The notes under the pieces: generated by a model | The model's database searches: none | Told to the model about the DNA's origin: nothing | The model's input: the letters and a program-made list of their open reading frames with translations, nothing else | Program-made: the position numbers and the translations under genes | Origin: Mycolicibacterium neworleansense | GTDB lineage: Bacteria; Actinomycetota; Actinomycetes; Mycobacteriales; Mycobacteriaceae | Direction: 5' to 3' | NCBI RefSeq assembly: GCF_001245615.1 | Contig: NZ_CWKH01000001.1 | Location: 2,170,001 to 2,234,000 of the forward strand | DNA length: 64,000 nucleotides | Shown here: positions 8,847 to 19,759 of the stretch, one piece after another | Layout: each line of letters begins with the position of its first letter | How positions within the stretch are numbered: the first letter of the stretch is position 1

Positions 8847-9968
8847 ATGAAATCGCGCCGGCGGATGACGGGGGTGGCCGCCGTTCTGTGTGCCGCGATG
8901 CTGGTCGGTTCGGGCTGCGCCCGATTCGACGCGGCCCAGTCCGAGCCTTTCACCACCGAACCGAAGATGGAGCCGGGGCCGACCACGACGCCGCCGCCTC
9001 CGCCACCGCTGCCGGCCAAGCCATTCCCCAAGGAATGCAAGGCGACGGGTGTGATGCAGGGCTGCCTGGACAGCACCAGCGGTCTGGTGATGCTTCCCGA
9101 CAGCCAGTCCGCCCTGGTCGCCGAACGGCTCACCGGCGCGGTCAAGCAGGTGTCGGTGAAGGCCGAGCCCAAGGTCAAGGTCACCATCCCGGTCGATCCG
9201 TCCGGTGACGGCGGCCTGATGGACATCGTGTTGTCCCCGACCTACGGCCAGGACCGGTTGATGTACGCCTACGTCAGTACGCCGACCGACAACCGGGTGA
9301 TCCGCATCGCCGACGGCGACGTCCCGAAACCGATCCTCACCGGGATCCCGAAGGGAGCCACCGGCAATGCCGGGTCGCTGACCTTCACCAGTAAGACCAC
9401 TCTGCTGGTGCAGACCGGCGATGCGGGCGATCCGGCACTGGCCGCAGATCCCGCGTCGTTGGCCGGCAAGGTGCTGCGCATCGAACAGCCCACCACGGTC
9501 AATCAGGCCCCGATCACCACCGCGCTCAGCGGCCTGGGCGCCGCGGGGGCCATGTGCGTCGATTCGTCGGACGGCTCGCTCTACATCACCGACCGCACTC
9601 CGAGTGCCGATCGGCTGCAGCGGATCACCAAGGATTCCAAGGTGTCCACGGTGTGGACGTGGCCGGACCGGCCGGGTGTCGCCGGATGCGCCGCGCTGGA
9701 GGGCACGGTGTTGGTCAATCTGGTCAACACCAAGAAGACCGTCGCGGTGCGACTGGCTCCCGACACCGGCGCGGTCACCGGTGACCCGGAGGTGGTCCGG
9801 GAGAACGTGCGTGGTCATGCGTGGGCGTTGCAGCTCTCCCCCGACGGCAACGTCTGGGGCGCGACGGTGAATCGAACCACCGGTGATGCCGAGATCTTCG
9901 ACGACGTCGTCTTCCCGCTCTTCCCGCAGGGCGGCGGCTTCCCGCGCAGCAACGCCGACAACACCTGA
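8847..9968 (+). CDS. lppZ: Lipoprotein LppZ, sorbosone/glucose dehydrogenase-like beta-propeller
   Basis: A 373-residue lipoprotein homologous to Rv3006. The signal peptide ends in a lipobox (LVGSGC, Cys24), so it should be diacylated and anchored in the plasma membrane facing the periplasm. A proline-rich linker (PPPPPPLPAKP) precedes a six-bladed propeller of the soluble PQQ-dependent glucose/sorbosone dehydrogenase superfamily (GGLMDIVLSPTYGQDRLMY, NAGSLTF, ITDRTPSADRLQRI). Whether it binds PQQ or has enzyme activity is unknown. The ATG follows a TAATCT box directly. Confidence 0.9.
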   Translation: MKSRRRMTGVAAVLCAAMLVGSGCARFDAAQSEPFTTEPKMEPGPTTTPPPPPPLPAKPFPKECKATGVMQGCLDSTSGLVMLPDSQSALVAERLTGAVKQVSVKAEPKVKVTIPVDPSGDGGLMDIVLSPTYGQDRLMYAYVSTPTDNRVIRIADGDVPKPILTGIPKGATGNAGSLTFTSKTTLLVQTGDAGDPALAADPASLAGKVLRIEQPTTVNQAPITTALSGLGAAGAMCVDSSDGSLYITDRTPSADRLQRITKDSKVSTVWTWPDRPGVAGCAALEGTVLVNLVNTKKTVAVRLAPDTGAVTGDPEVVRENVRGHAWALQLSPDGNVWGATVNRTTGDAEIFDDVVFPLFPQGGGFPRSNADNT

Positions 9969-10068
9969 CGCACAAGGCTTTTCGACATAACCCTAACCTC
10001 GATGCACGGCCGAAACGGGCCGCGCCGACAGGTCGGCATGAATGCAACGCGCATAATGTGCCCTTAGA

Positions 10069-10093
10069 AATGGTTCGTCTATCACGTACCATT
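10069..10093 (+). promoter_or_regulatory. Candidate autoregulatory operator of the TetR gene
   Basis: Inverted repeat AATGGT-N13-ACCATT ending six bases before the GTG at 10100. A CATAAT box (10052-10057) upstream could serve as -10, putting the operator just downstream of the transcription start. Confidence 0.45.
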
Positions 10094-10099
10094 AGCCGG

Positions 10100-10729
10100 G
10101 TGCCTGACCGCCAGCGCCGCAGATATGCACCGCGGCTACCGCGTGAGGAACGGCGCGAGCAACTACTGGACGCGGCGATGACCGTGCTCCACGACTGCCC
10201 CTTGCACGAACTCAGGATGGAAGCGGTCGCCGAAGCCGGCGGTGTCGGCAAACCGGTCCTCTATACCGCATTCCGGACGCGTACCGAACTCGTGAACGCC
10301 TTGCTCATCCGGGAGCATCAGCACGGGCTGGCTCAGGTGTTGACCGCGCTGCCCAAGAATCTTTCGGGGGCCGGACCGACGGACGCGTACACCGCGACCG
10401 TGACGGGTTTCCTGCGCTGCGTGCTGGAGAACCCGACCCGCTGGCGGCTGATCCTCACGGTTCCCGACAGCGCTCCGCGGGATTACCGCGCTGCCGTCCG
10501 CAACGCGCGGAATCAGATCCTCTCGCAGGTGGAACAGATGGCGAAAGCCGGCATCGCGGTGGACCCCCGGCTGTCCGCACTCGACCCGGAGCTGCTCGGC
10601 CACACCTTGCTGTCATTCGCCGAGATGCTCGGCCGGTTGGCCGTCCACGACCCCGACACCTACCCGCGCGAACGGCTCGAGCAATACGCCGCCGCGGCGA
10701 TGACGATGTTCGCCCGGCCGCTGAGCTGA
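10100..10729 (+). CDS. TetR-family transcriptional regulator
   Basis: About 209 residues from the GTG (VPDRQRRRYAPRLPREERREQ); an upstream GTG at 10058 would add 14 residues but lies across the candidate operator. The N-terminal helix-turn-helix runs from EQLLDAAMTVL to GVGKPVLYTAFRTRTELVNAL. The C-terminal ligand domain is typical in length and includes LLGHTLLSFAEMLGRLAV. The ligand and targets are unknown. It stands between lppZ and gatB, where I know of no TetR gene in M. tuberculosis. A palindrome over its 5' end suggests autorepression. Confidence 0.85.
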   Translation: MPDRQRRRYAPRLPREERREQLLDAAMTVLHDCPLHELRMEAVAEAGGVGKPVLYTAFRTRTELVNALLIREHQHGLAQVLTALPKNLSGAGPTDAYTATVTGFLRCVLENPTRWRLILTVPDSAPRDYRAAVRNARNQILSQVEQMAKAGIAVDPRLSALDPELLGHTLLSFAEMLGRLAVHDPDTYPRERLEQYAAAAMTMFARPLS

Positions 10730-10751
10730 GCTGAGCTGACGGGCGGGCGGT

Positions 10752-12263
10752 TTACCCGCTCTGGCCGCAGGCGGCCAGTACCAACTCGCGAACCCTGGCC
10801 GCGTCGGCCGAGCCCTTGGTGGCCTTCATCACCGCACCGACGATCGCGCCGGCGGCCTGGATCTTGCCGCCGCGGATCTTCTCCACGACGTCGGGCTGAG
10901 CCTCGAGCGCTTTATCAATGGCAGCCTGGATCACCGAGTCGTCGCGCACCAGTGCCAGCCCGCGGTCGGTCATCACCTGCTCGGGTTCGCCCTCGCCGGC
11001 CAGCACTCCCTCGATCACCTGGCGGGCCAGCTTGTTGGACAACTTGCCCTCGTCGACGAGTTTGACCACGGCGGCCACCTGGGCCGGGGTGATCGGCAGT
11101 GCCTCGAGCTCGATTTCGGATTCGTTGGCCTTCTGCACCAGGAAGTTGCCCCACCAGGCGCGGGCGGCCTCACTGGAGGCGCCGTGGGAGACGGTGGCTG
11201 CCACCAACTCGACCGCACCGGCGTTGACCAGGTCGCGCATCACCTCGTCGGAGATGCCCCACTCCTCCTGAATCCGCTTGCGCGCCAACCACGGCAGTTC
11301 CGGAATGGTCTGGCGCAGCCGGTCGATCAGCTCGGCGCTGGGAGCGATCGGCTCGAGGTCGGGCTCGGGAAAGTAGCGGTAATCCTGCGCGGTTTCCTTG
11401 CTGCGCCCCGGTGAGGTGTACCCGTCCTCGTGGAAGTGCCGGGTCTCCTGGGTGACGGTGCCACCGGCGTTGAGAACTGCCGCCTGCCGGCGCATCTCGT
11501 ACCGGACGGCAACTTCGACGCTCTTGAGTGAGTTCACGTTCTTGGTCTCGGTGCGGGTGCCGAACTCGGCGGCCCCCACCGGCTTGAGGGACAGGTTCGA
11601 GTCACATCGCATCGATCCCTGGTCCATCCGCACATCCGACACACCCAAGCCGCGCAGCAGATCTCGCAGTGCCGTGACATAGGCCCGGGCGATCTCCGGT
11701 GCCCGCGCCCCGGTTCCCTCGATGGGCCGGGTGACGATCTCGATCAGCGGTACGCCGGCCCGGTTGAAGTCGGCCAACGAGGTCGTCGCGCCCGCGATGC
11801 GACCGGTATCGCTGCCCAGGTGGGTCAGCTTGCCGGTGTCCTCCTCCATGTGCGCACGCTCGATCTCGACGCGGAAGGTGGTGCCGTCATCGAGCGGCAC
11901 GTCGAGGTAGCCGTCGATCGCGATCGGCTCGTCGTATTGCGAGATCTGGTAGTTCTTCGGCTGGTCGGGGTAGAAGTAGTTCTTCCGGGCGAACCGGCCC
12001 CACGGCGCGATGTCGCAGTTGAGCGCGAGGCCGATGCGGATCGCCGCCTCGACGGCCGCCTCGTTGAGCACCGGCAGCGAACCGGGCAGGCCCAGGCAGA
12101 CCGGGCAGACCAGTGTGTTGGGCTCAGCGCCGAAGCGGTTGGCGCAGCCGCAGAACATCTTGGTGGCCGTGGACAGCTCGACGTGCACCTCCATGCCCAT
12201 CACGGGCTCGTAGGCGGCGATGACGTCGTCGTAGTCGACGAGTTCGGCGGTAGCGACAGACAT
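10752..12263 (-). CDS. gatB: Aspartyl/glutamyl-tRNA(Asn/Gln) amidotransferase subunit B
   Basis: GatB (503 residues) binds misacylated Glu-tRNA(Gln) or Asp-tRNA(Asn), phosphorylates the side chain and receives ammonia from GatA. The zinc-site cysteines are visible in [10 protein letters not shown]... VCPVCLG, the kinase region in [14 protein letters not shown], and the YqeY-like tRNA-binding tail at the C-terminus ends [15 protein letters not shown]. The ATG lies seven bases after TAGGAT, so it is probably leaderless. As in M. tuberculosis it is separated from gatC-gatA by pfkA, here also by a MarR pair. Confidence 0.98.
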   Translation of the reverse strand: MSVATAELVDYDDVIAAYEPVMGMEVHVELSTATKMFCGCANRFGAEPNTLVCPVCLGLPGSLPVLNEAAVEAAIRIGLALNCDIAPWGRFARKNYFYPDQPKNYQISQYDEPIAIDGYLDVPLDDGTTFRVEIERAHMEEDTGKLTHLGSDTGRIAGATTSLADFNRAGVPLIEIVTRPIEGTGARAPEIARAYVTALRDLLRGLGVSDVRMDQGSMRCDSNLSLKPVGAAEFGTRTETKNVNSLKSVEVAVRYEMRRQAAVLNAGGTVTQETRHFHEDGYTSPGRSKETAQDYRYFPEPDLEPIAPSAELIDRLRQTIPELPWLARKRIQEEWGISDEVMRDLVNAGAVELVAATVSHGASSEAARAWWGNFLVQKANESEIELEALPITPAQVAAVVKLVDEGKLSNKLARQVIEGVLAGEGEPEQVMTDRGLALVRDDSVIQAAIDKALEAQPDVVEKIRGGKIQAAGAIVGAVMKATKGSADAARVRELVLAACGQSG

Positions 12264-12270
12264 GGTGTCG

Positions 12271-12276
12271 ATCCTA
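12271..12276 (-). promoter_or_regulatory. -10 box of leaderless gatB promoter
   Basis: TAGGAT on the minus strand, seven bases before the gatB ATG. Confidence 0.5.
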
Positions 12277-12289
12277 GTTGGGCGGTGAT

Positions 12290-12796
12290 TCAGCCAAGTC
12301 CGGGGTGGACGCCGGGGATCAGGCCCGCCGCGGCCGACAGGCGCCGCAGCGTCTGTCGAAGCGCCTCACGTTCCTCGTCGGACAGTGAGGCGGTCAGTTC
12401 GTCCTCGAGCGTCCGTCCCGTGGAGTCGAGGCCGGGCAGCAGTTCGCGCGCCCGGTCGGTCAGCGACACGGCGAAGGCCCGCCGGTCCCCGGGGTGTGAC
12501 CGGCGTTCGACGAGACCTTCGGCTTCGAGCGTGTCGATCAGCGTGACCATGACGTTGCGGTGCAGGCCCAGGCGCTCACACAACTCGCGCTGCGACTGCC
12601 CGTCGGCCGCGGCCAGCGCCAGCAGGACCGCGGTGGCCCGAGGGTGCAGACCCAGTGGCTGCAGCCGGGCCTTGAAGCTCTCGGCGACGTGTGCGCCGAG
12701 CTGCGACAACAGGAACGGGATGCGCTGGTCGAGCGCGGATACGCCGATCGGTTCCTCAGCCACGCCTCGGACACTAGCACTGTCGATGATTGTCAT
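12290..12796 (-). CDS. MarR-family transcriptional regulator
   Basis: A 168-residue winged-helix protein. The DNA-binding core runs from [17 protein letters not shown] through [24 protein letters not shown] to the wing [21 protein letters not shown] segment. MarR proteins act as dimers, often repressing a divergent gene and responding to small phenolic or oxidising ligands. The divergent neighbour is an NAD(P)-binding reductase 41 bases away, and two direct 10-base repeats lie in between, one over this gene's own start codon. The pair is inserted between gatB and pfkA. Confidence 0.88.
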   Translation of the reverse strand: MTIIDSASVRGVAEEPIGVSALDQRIPFLLSQLGAHVAESFKARLQPLGLHPRATAVLLALAAADGQSQRELCERLGLHRNVMVTLIDTLEAEGLVERRSHPGDRRAFAVSLTDRARELLPGLDSTGRTLEDELTASLSDEEREALRQTLRRLSAAAGLIPGVHPGLG

Positions 12797-12812
12797 CTAA
12801 TGTGATTGTCAT
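12785..12812. promoter_or_regulatory. Candidate MarR operator: two TGATTGTCAT repeats
   Basis: TGATTGTCAT occurs at 12787 and 12803, a 16-base period. Each contains the small palindrome TGA-TTG-TCA; the first extends to GATGA-TTG-TCATC. They lie in the divergent region and overlap the regulator's ATG. Confidence 0.5.
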
Positions 12813-12837
12813 ATTTAGTGACTATTTGGGAGGCCAG

Positions 12838-13530
12838 ATGCGCATCACAATCTTCGGAGCCAACGGCGCGACCGGACGCCTGCTGACCCGCCGGGCGCTC
12901 GACACCGGTCACACCGTCGTGGCAGTCACCCGCCACCCCGAAAAGTTTCCGATCGCCGACCCCGCACTCACCGTCGCCGGAGCCGACGTGCGCGACGCGG
13001 AGGCGGTGACCGCCGCCGTCGACGGTGCCGACGCGGTGCTGTCCACCCTGGGCGTCACGTTCACGATGGAACCCGTCGACACCTATTCGGTCGGCGTGGG
13101 AAACATCGTGGCCGCGATGCGCTCGACCGGAGTTGACCGGCTGGCCGTCGTGAGCTCCACCGCGATCGCCGACTACCCCGGGCGCACCGATACGCCGATC
13201 GCACTGCGCGTGGTCCAGCCCGTGATCAGCCGCATCTTCGGCAAGACCCTTTACGCCGACATGCGCCGGATGGAGGACATCGTGACCGGCAGCGGGCTGA
13301 ACTGGACCATCGTGCGGCCGTCGGGCCTGTTCGACCTGCCCGAGGTCACCGACTACATCGCCGGCCGACGCGACCCGGTGGGTGCGTTCACCTCGCGCAC
13401 CGATCTCGCCGACTACCTGCTGAAGTTGGGCGGATCACCTGAAACCGGTGCGACCGTGACGATTTCGACCACGGTGAACACCCCGTCCATGTGGCAGCTG
13501 CTGCGCCGCGAAGCCCTCAAAAGCGCCTGA
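12838..13530 (+). CDS. NAD(P)-binding SDR-type (NmrA/YbjT-like) oxidoreductase
   Basis: A 230-residue atypical short-chain dehydrogenase. ITIFGANGATGRLLTRRAL is the nucleotide-binding loop; VTRHPEKFP follows, and the family's C-terminal region ends in NTPSMWQLLRREAL. The YxxxK catalytic pair is not obvious, so it could be a reductase or an NAD(P)-sensing protein. The start ATG has a GGGAGG Shine-Dalgarno seven bases upstream, which decides it over an earlier in-frame codon within the operator. Likely the target of the divergent MarR regulator. Confidence 0.87.
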   Translation: MRITIFGANGATGRLLTRRALDTGHTVVAVTRHPEKFPIADPALTVAGADVRDAEAVTAAVDGADAVLSTLGVTFTMEPVDTYSVGVGNIVAAMRSTGVDRLAVVSSTAIADYPGRTDTPIALRVVQPVISRIFGKTLYADMRRMEDIVTGSGLNWTIVRPSGLFDLPEVTDYIAGRRDPVGAFTSRTDLADYLLKLGGSPETGATVTISTTVNTPSMWQLLRREALKSA

Positions 13531-13543
13531 CGTTCCGGCGCGC

Positions 13544-14575
13544 TCAGCCGAAGAACTCGGCGGCGTCGTCGTAGCGGGACTGCGGTACCAGTTTCAGGTG
13601 GCGGGTCGCATCGGCCAGCGACACCCGGCCGATGTCCTGCCCCTGCAACGAAACCATCATCCCGAACTCACCGGCATGCGCGGCGTCAGCGGCATTCACG
13701 CCGAACCGGGTGGCCAGCACCCGGTCGTACGCCGTCGGGGTACCGCCGCGCTGGACATGCCCCAGCACGGTGACGCGGACATCCTTCTTGATCCGCTTCT
13801 CCACCTCGAGCGCCAATTGCTGTGCCACACCGGTGAATTTCTCGTGGCCGAACTCGTCCATACCGCCCTGGCGCAGCTGCATGGTGCCCTCGGCCGGCTT
13901 GGCTCCCTCGGCCACCACGCAGATGAAGTGCGACGAGCCGTGCTGGAAGCGCTTCTTGACCAACCGGCACACTTCTTCGACGTCGAAGGGCTGTTCGGGG
14001 ATCAGGGTCATATGGGCACCCGAGGCCAGCCCGGCGTTCAGCGCGATCCAGCCGGCATGCCGGCCCATCACCTCGACCAGCATCACGCGCTGGTGTGATT
14101 CGGCGGTGCTGTGCAGCCGGTCGATCGCCTCGGTCGCCACCTGCAGGGCCGTGTCGTGACCGAAAGTCACGTCGGTGCAGTCGATGTCGTTGTCGATGGT
14201 CTTGGGCACCCCGACCACCGGGACGTTCTCCTCGGACAACCAGTGCGCGGCGGTCAAGGTGCCCTCACCACCGATGGGGATCAACACATCGATCCCGTTG
14301 TCTTCGAGCGTCTGCTTGATCTGCTCCAGGCCCGCCCGCAGCTTGTCCGGGTTGACCCGCGCGGTGCCCAGCATGGTGCCGCCCTTGGCCAGCAACCGAT
14401 CGTTGCGATCGTCATTGGCCAGTTGGATCCGCCGGTCCTCCAACAAACCTCGCCAGCCGTCGAGGAATCCGACCACCGATGAGCCGTAGCGCTGGTCGCA
14501 GGTACGCACCACCGCCCGGATCACCGCGTTCAGGCCAGGACAGTCACCACCGCCGGTGAGAACTCCGATGCGCAT
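13544..14575 (-). CDS. pfkA: ATP-dependent 6-phosphofructokinase
   Basis: PfkA phosphorylates fructose 6-phosphate, the committed glycolytic step. The protein is 343 residues, the same as the M. tuberculosis enzyme. Visible motifs are GGGDCPGLN (nucleotide loop), GGEGTLT (a glycine in the position that favours ATP over pyrophosphate), PKTIDNDI with the catalytic aspartate, MGRHAGW, and GHVQRGG. I start at [10 protein letters not shown] rather than three codons earlier, following conservation. It lies downstream of gatA on the same strand, 53 bases away. Confidence 0.97.
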   Translation of the reverse strand: MRIGVLTGGGDCPGLNAVIRAVVRTCDQRYGSSVVGFLDGWRGLLEDRRIQLANDDRNDRLLAKGGTMLGTARVNPDKLRAGLEQIKQTLEDNGIDVLIPIGGEGTLTAAHWLSEENVPVVGVPKTIDNDIDCTDVTFGHDTALQVATEAIDRLHSTAESHQRVMLVEVMGRHAGWIALNAGLASGAHMTLIPEQPFDVEEVCRLVKKRFQHGSSHFICVVAEGAKPAEGTMQLRQGGMDEFGHEKFTGVAQQLALEVEKRIKKDVRVTVLGHVQRGGTPTAYDRVLATRFGVNAADAAHAGEFGMMVSLQGQDIGRVSLADATRHLKLVPQSRYDDAAEFFG

Positions 14576-14628
14576 GAGCACCATCTTGCCCCGCCCGACA
14601 CAACCGTGCCGGGCATAAGGGCATGCCG

Positions 14629-16119
14629 CTACAACGCGCTGGGCAGCGGGCCGCGGGCCGCCTCATAGGCCGCGCCGACGCGGTACAGCCGGTCGTCGGC
14701 CAGCGCCGGGGCCATGATCTGCAGACCCACGGGCAGGCCGTCATCGGGCGAGAGCCCCGACGGCACCGACATACCGCAGTGCCCGGCCAGGTTCAGCGGC
14801 AGCGTGCAGAGATCGAACAGGTACATGGCCAGCGGATCGTCGACCTTCTCCCCTAGGCCGAAGGCCGTGGTAGGAGTAGTCGGCGTCACGAGAACGTCCA
14901 CGCTCTGGTAGGCCTGCTCCAGGTCACGGGCGATCAGCGTCCGCACCTTCTGAGCCTGGTTGTAGTAGGCGTCGTAGTAGCCCGCCGACAACGCGTAGGT
15001 GCCGATCATGATCCGGCGCTTGACCTCCGGGCCGAATCCAGCGGCCCGGGTCAGCGCCATGACCTCTTCGGCGCTGTGGGTGCCGTCGTCGCCGACGCGC
15101 AGCCCGAACCGCATCGCGTCGAAGCGGGCCAGGTTGCTCGACACCTCCGAGGGCAGGATCAGGTAGTAAGCATCCATCGCATGGTCGAAGTGCGGGCAGT
15201 CGACCTCGCTGACCTCAGCGCCGAGCGCGGTCAGCTGGGCCACGGCGGCGTTGAACGACTCCAGCACGCCGGGCTGGTAGCCCTCGCCGCGCAGTTGCTT
15301 GACGACGCCGACCCGCACGCCCTTGAGATCGCCCGCCGCACCGGCCCGGGCGGCACCGACCACATCGGGCACCGGGGCGTCGACGGAGGTGGAATCGCGC
15401 GGATCGTGACCGGCGATCACCTGGTGCAGCAGTGCGGTGTCGAGCACCGTGCGGGCACACGGGCCTCCCTGATCGAGCGAGGACGCACAGGCGATCAGGC
15501 CGTAGCGCGAGACGGTGCCGTACGTCGGTTTGACGCCGACGGTCGCGGTGAGCGCGGCCGGCTGACGGATCGAGCCACCGGTGTCGGTGCCGATGGCCAA
15601 CGGGGCCTGATAGGCGGCCAGCGCCGCGGCGCTGCCGCCGCCCGAGCCGCCGGGCACCCGCTCGGTGTTCCACGGGTTACGGGTCGGGCCGTAGGCCGAA
15701 TTCTCGGTCGACGATCCCATGGCGAATTCGTCCATGTTCGTCTTGCCGAGGATCGGGATACCGGCGGCGCGCAGCTTGGCGGTGACCGTCGCGTCATACG
15801 GCGCACGCCAGCCCTCAAGGATTTTGGACCCGGCGGTGGTCGGCATGTCGGTGGCGGTGAAGACGTCCTTGAGCGCCAGCGGCACACCGGCCAGCGGCGA
15901 GGGCAGCGTCTCACCGGCGGCCACTGCGGCGTCGATCCGGCCTGCCTCGGCCAGCGCGGACTCCGCCGCCACGTGCAGGAAGGCGTTGAAGCGTTCGTCG
16001 GTGTCGGCGATCTGGTCCAGGTGGGCCTGGGTCACCTCGGTCGAGGAGACCTCCTTGGCCGCGATCTGGGCACCCAGGGTCGCCGCATCGCGACGGATCA
16101 GCTCACTCATGCTCGTCAT
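14629..16119 (-). CDS. gatA: Aspartyl/glutamyl-tRNA(Asn/Gln) amidotransferase subunit A
   Basis: GatA (496 residues) hydrolyses glutamine and channels ammonia to GatB. It has the amidase-signature catalytic triad: the lysine in PLALKDVF, the cis-serine in [16 protein letters not shown], and the nucleophilic serine in [12 protein letters not shown]. The C-terminal region ([19 protein letters not shown]) is highly conserved in mycobacteria. Its start overlaps the gatC stop by four bases (ATGA), so the two subunits are translationally coupled. Confidence 0.98.
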   Translation of the reverse strand: MTSMSELIRRDAATLGAQIAAKEVSSTEVTQAHLDQIADTDERFNAFLHVAAESALAEAGRIDAAVAAGETLPSPLAGVPLALKDVFTATDMPTTAGSKILEGWRAPYDATVTAKLRAAGIPILGKTNMDEFAMGSSTENSAYGPTRNPWNTERVPGGSGGGSAAALAAYQAPLAIGTDTGGSIRQPAALTATVGVKPTYGTVSRYGLIACASSLDQGGPCARTVLDTALLHQVIAGHDPRDSTSVDAPVPDVVGAARAGAAGDLKGVRVGVVKQLRGEGYQPGVLESFNAAVAQLTALGAEVSEVDCPHFDHAMDAYYLILPSEVSSNLARFDAMRFGLRVGDDGTHSAEEVMALTRAAGFGPEVKRRIMIGTYALSAGYYDAYYNQAQKVRTLIARDLEQAYQSVDVLVTPTTPTTAFGLGEKVDDPLAMYLFDLCTLPLNLAGHCGMSVPSGLSPDDGLPVGLQIMAPALADDRLYRVGAAYEAARGPLPSAL

Positions 16120-16415
16120 TCACCCTCTCCGAGAATCCGCGGCACGGCGAAGCGCCCGTCTTCGGCACGCGGCGCGGCGGCCAGCGCTTCGTCCTGCGTC
16201 AGGCACGGCATGACAACGTCAGGCCGGCTGACGTTGACGTCCTTGAGCGGGTTGTCCGTCGCTTCCACACCGGTGACGTCGACGGACTGGATCTGGCTGA
16301 CGTGGCCGAGGATGGCATCCAGCTGGCCGGCGTAACTGTCCAGTTCGTCATCGGTCAGCGCCAGACGCGCCAGACGCGCCAGATGGGCAACCTCGTCTCG
16401 GGAGATCTTCGACAC
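16116..16415 (-). CDS. gatC: Aspartyl/glutamyl-tRNA(Asn/Gln) amidotransferase subunit C
   Basis: GatC (99 residues) wraps around GatA and tethers it to GatB. It starts [24 protein letters not shown], the usual GatC signature; a threefold 10-base repeat in the DNA here simply encodes LARLARLAL. The C-terminal half has the PLxxVNVSRPD-type segment. The GTG start lies eight bases after a TAGGCT box, a near-leaderless layout, and heads the gatC-gatA-pfkA run. Confidence 0.97.
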   Translation of the reverse strand: MSKISRDEVAHLARLARLALTDDELDSYAGQLDAILGHVSQIQSVDVTGVEATDNPLKDVNVSRPDVVMPCLTQDEALAAAPRAEDGRFAVPRILGEGE

Positions 16416-16423
16416 GACAAAGC

Positions 16424-16429
16424 AGCCTA
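16424..16429 (-). promoter_or_regulatory. -10 box of gatC promoter
   Basis: TAGGCT on the minus strand, eight bases before the gatC GTG. Confidence 0.45.
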
Positions 16430-16518
16430 GTCAAGCCACCAAATCGGCCTCTCGTCGGCAGTGCACCCGACGATGCACCGGCATGCCCCACTCCGCCCGC
16501 TGTGCAAAGGTGATGCGC

Positions 16519-17178
16519 GTGCCTTCGTATCTGCTGCGGGTCCAGCTAGAGGACCGACCAGGCAGCCTCGGCTCCCTCGCCGTGGCGCTCGGCTCGGTCG
16601 GCGCCGACATCCTGTCGCTCGACGTTGTCGAGCGCGGAACCGGCTACGCGATCGACGATCTGGTCGTCGACCTGCCGCAGGGCTCCATGCCCGACACCTT
16701 GATCACCGCCGCCGAAAACCTCTCCGGCGTCTATGTCGACAGCATCCGCCCGCACACCGGGCTGCTCGAGGCGCACCGTGAACTCGAACTGATCGACCAT
16801 GTCTCCGCCGCGCATTCCCGCGCCGATCGGCTCCGGGTGCTCGCCGAAGAGGCGCCCCGCGTTCTGCGCGTCAGTTGGTGCGTCGTGGTCCGCTCGACCG
16901 CCACCGGTGTGGAACGCATCGCGGCGAGTCACGGGGCGCCCGAGACCCAGGCCCAGTCCGCACCGTGGCTGCCGTTGCCCCATGCCGCCGCCCTCGACGG
17001 CACCGAGGACTGGGTGCCGCAGCTGTGGCGCGACATGGACACCACCCTGGCCGCCGCCCCCTTGGGTGACCACGACACCGCGGTCGTGCTGGGCCGCCCC
17101 GGCGGCCCGGGCTTCCGCCCATCGGAGGTGGCCCGGTTGGGTTATCTGGCCGGAATCGTCGCCACCATCCTGCGCTGA
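16519..17178 (+). CDS. ACT-domain protein (Rv3013 homologue)
   Basis: A 219-residue protein with an N-terminal ACT domain (SYLLRVQLEDRPGSLGSLAVALGSVGAD), a fold that usually binds amino acids in metabolic regulators, and a GAF-like C-terminal half ending RLGYLAGIVATILR. Ligand and partner are unknown. The GTG start has AAAGG eight bases upstream; the ATG at 16513 would leave only two bases, so I prefer the GTG. It is convergent with ligA, as Rv3013 is with Rv3014c. Confidence 0.88.
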   Translation: MPSYLLRVQLEDRPGSLGSLAVALGSVGADILSLDVVERGTGYAIDDLVVDLPQGSMPDTLITAAENLSGVYVDSIRPHTGLLEAHRELELIDHVSAAHSRADRLRVLAEEAPRVLRVSWCVVVRSTATGVERIAASHGAPETQAQSAPWLPLPHAAALDGTEDWVPQLWRDMDTTLAAAPLGDHDTAVVLGRPGGPGFRPSEVARLGYLAGIVATILR

Positions 17179-17185
17179 GCTCCGG

Positions 17186-19273
<2,088 letters not shown>

Positions 19274-19333
19274 GTCGAACCGACCGACAGACCGATCAGC
19301 CGCTGTGCCCGCAGGCGGGACCGGGCGTCCCAC

Positions 19334-19339
19334 TAATCT
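19334..19339 (+). promoter_or_regulatory. -10 box of leaderless MmcQ/YjbR gene
   Basis: TAATCT abuts the first ATG (19340); the second in-frame ATG at 19346 is six bases downstream and falls where transcription should begin, so the true start is probably 19346. Confidence 0.45.
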
Positions 19340-19345
19340 ATGGGC

Positions 19346-19747
19346 ATGCCGCACCCGATCATGTTCAGCGACGACGATCTGGGCCTGGCCGAGCTCCGCG
19401 ACATTGCTCTTGGATTTCCCGAGGCATTCGAGAAGATCTCGTGGGGCCGGCCGGTGTTCTGTGCGCCGAAGATGTTCGCGATGTACGGCGGCAACGTCAA
19501 ACCCGAGACCCGCGGCGAGATGGTGCCGTATCCGCATTCGCTGCTGATCAAGGTGGACGACAGCGACCGCCGGGCACTCGAACAGGACAGCCGTTTCTTC
19601 TTCCCGGCCTACATGGGCCCCTTCGGGTGGCTCGGCCTGGATTTCACTGCGGCGAAGGTGGATTGGGTCGAGGTCCGCGAACTCGTCGACGCCTCGTTCC
19701 GCCTGGTCGCCTCGCGCCGGCTCATCAAACAACTCGACGAGAACTGA
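19346..19747 (+). CDS. MmcQ/YjbR family protein
   Basis: A 133-residue protein of the MmcQ/YjbR (CyaY-like fold) family, recognised by ALGFPEAFEKISWGRPVFCAP at the N-terminal third and FFPAYMGPFGWLGLDF before the C-terminal helix. These proteins are proposed to bind DNA non-specifically, but the biological role is unknown. The start is set by the TAATCT box immediately upstream. It is followed 12 bases later by an acyl-CoA ligase on the same strand, so they may share a transcript. Confidence 0.85.
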   Translation: MPHPIMFSDDDLGLAELRDIALGFPEAFEKISWGRPVFCAPKMFAMYGGNVKPETRGEMVPYPHSLLIKVDDSDRRALEQDSRFFFPAYMGPFGWLGLDFTAAKVDWVEVRELVDASFRLVASRRLIKQLDEN

Positions 19748-19759
19748 ACGGAAGCAGCC

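Noticed and set aside
10723..10751. GAGCT repeats and weak stem between the TetR gene and gatB
   Set aside because: Only five base pairs and no U-tract; too weak to call a terminator.
16368..16395. 10-base tandem repeat in gatC
   Set aside because: Encodes the conserved LARLARLAL of GatC; not a separate element.
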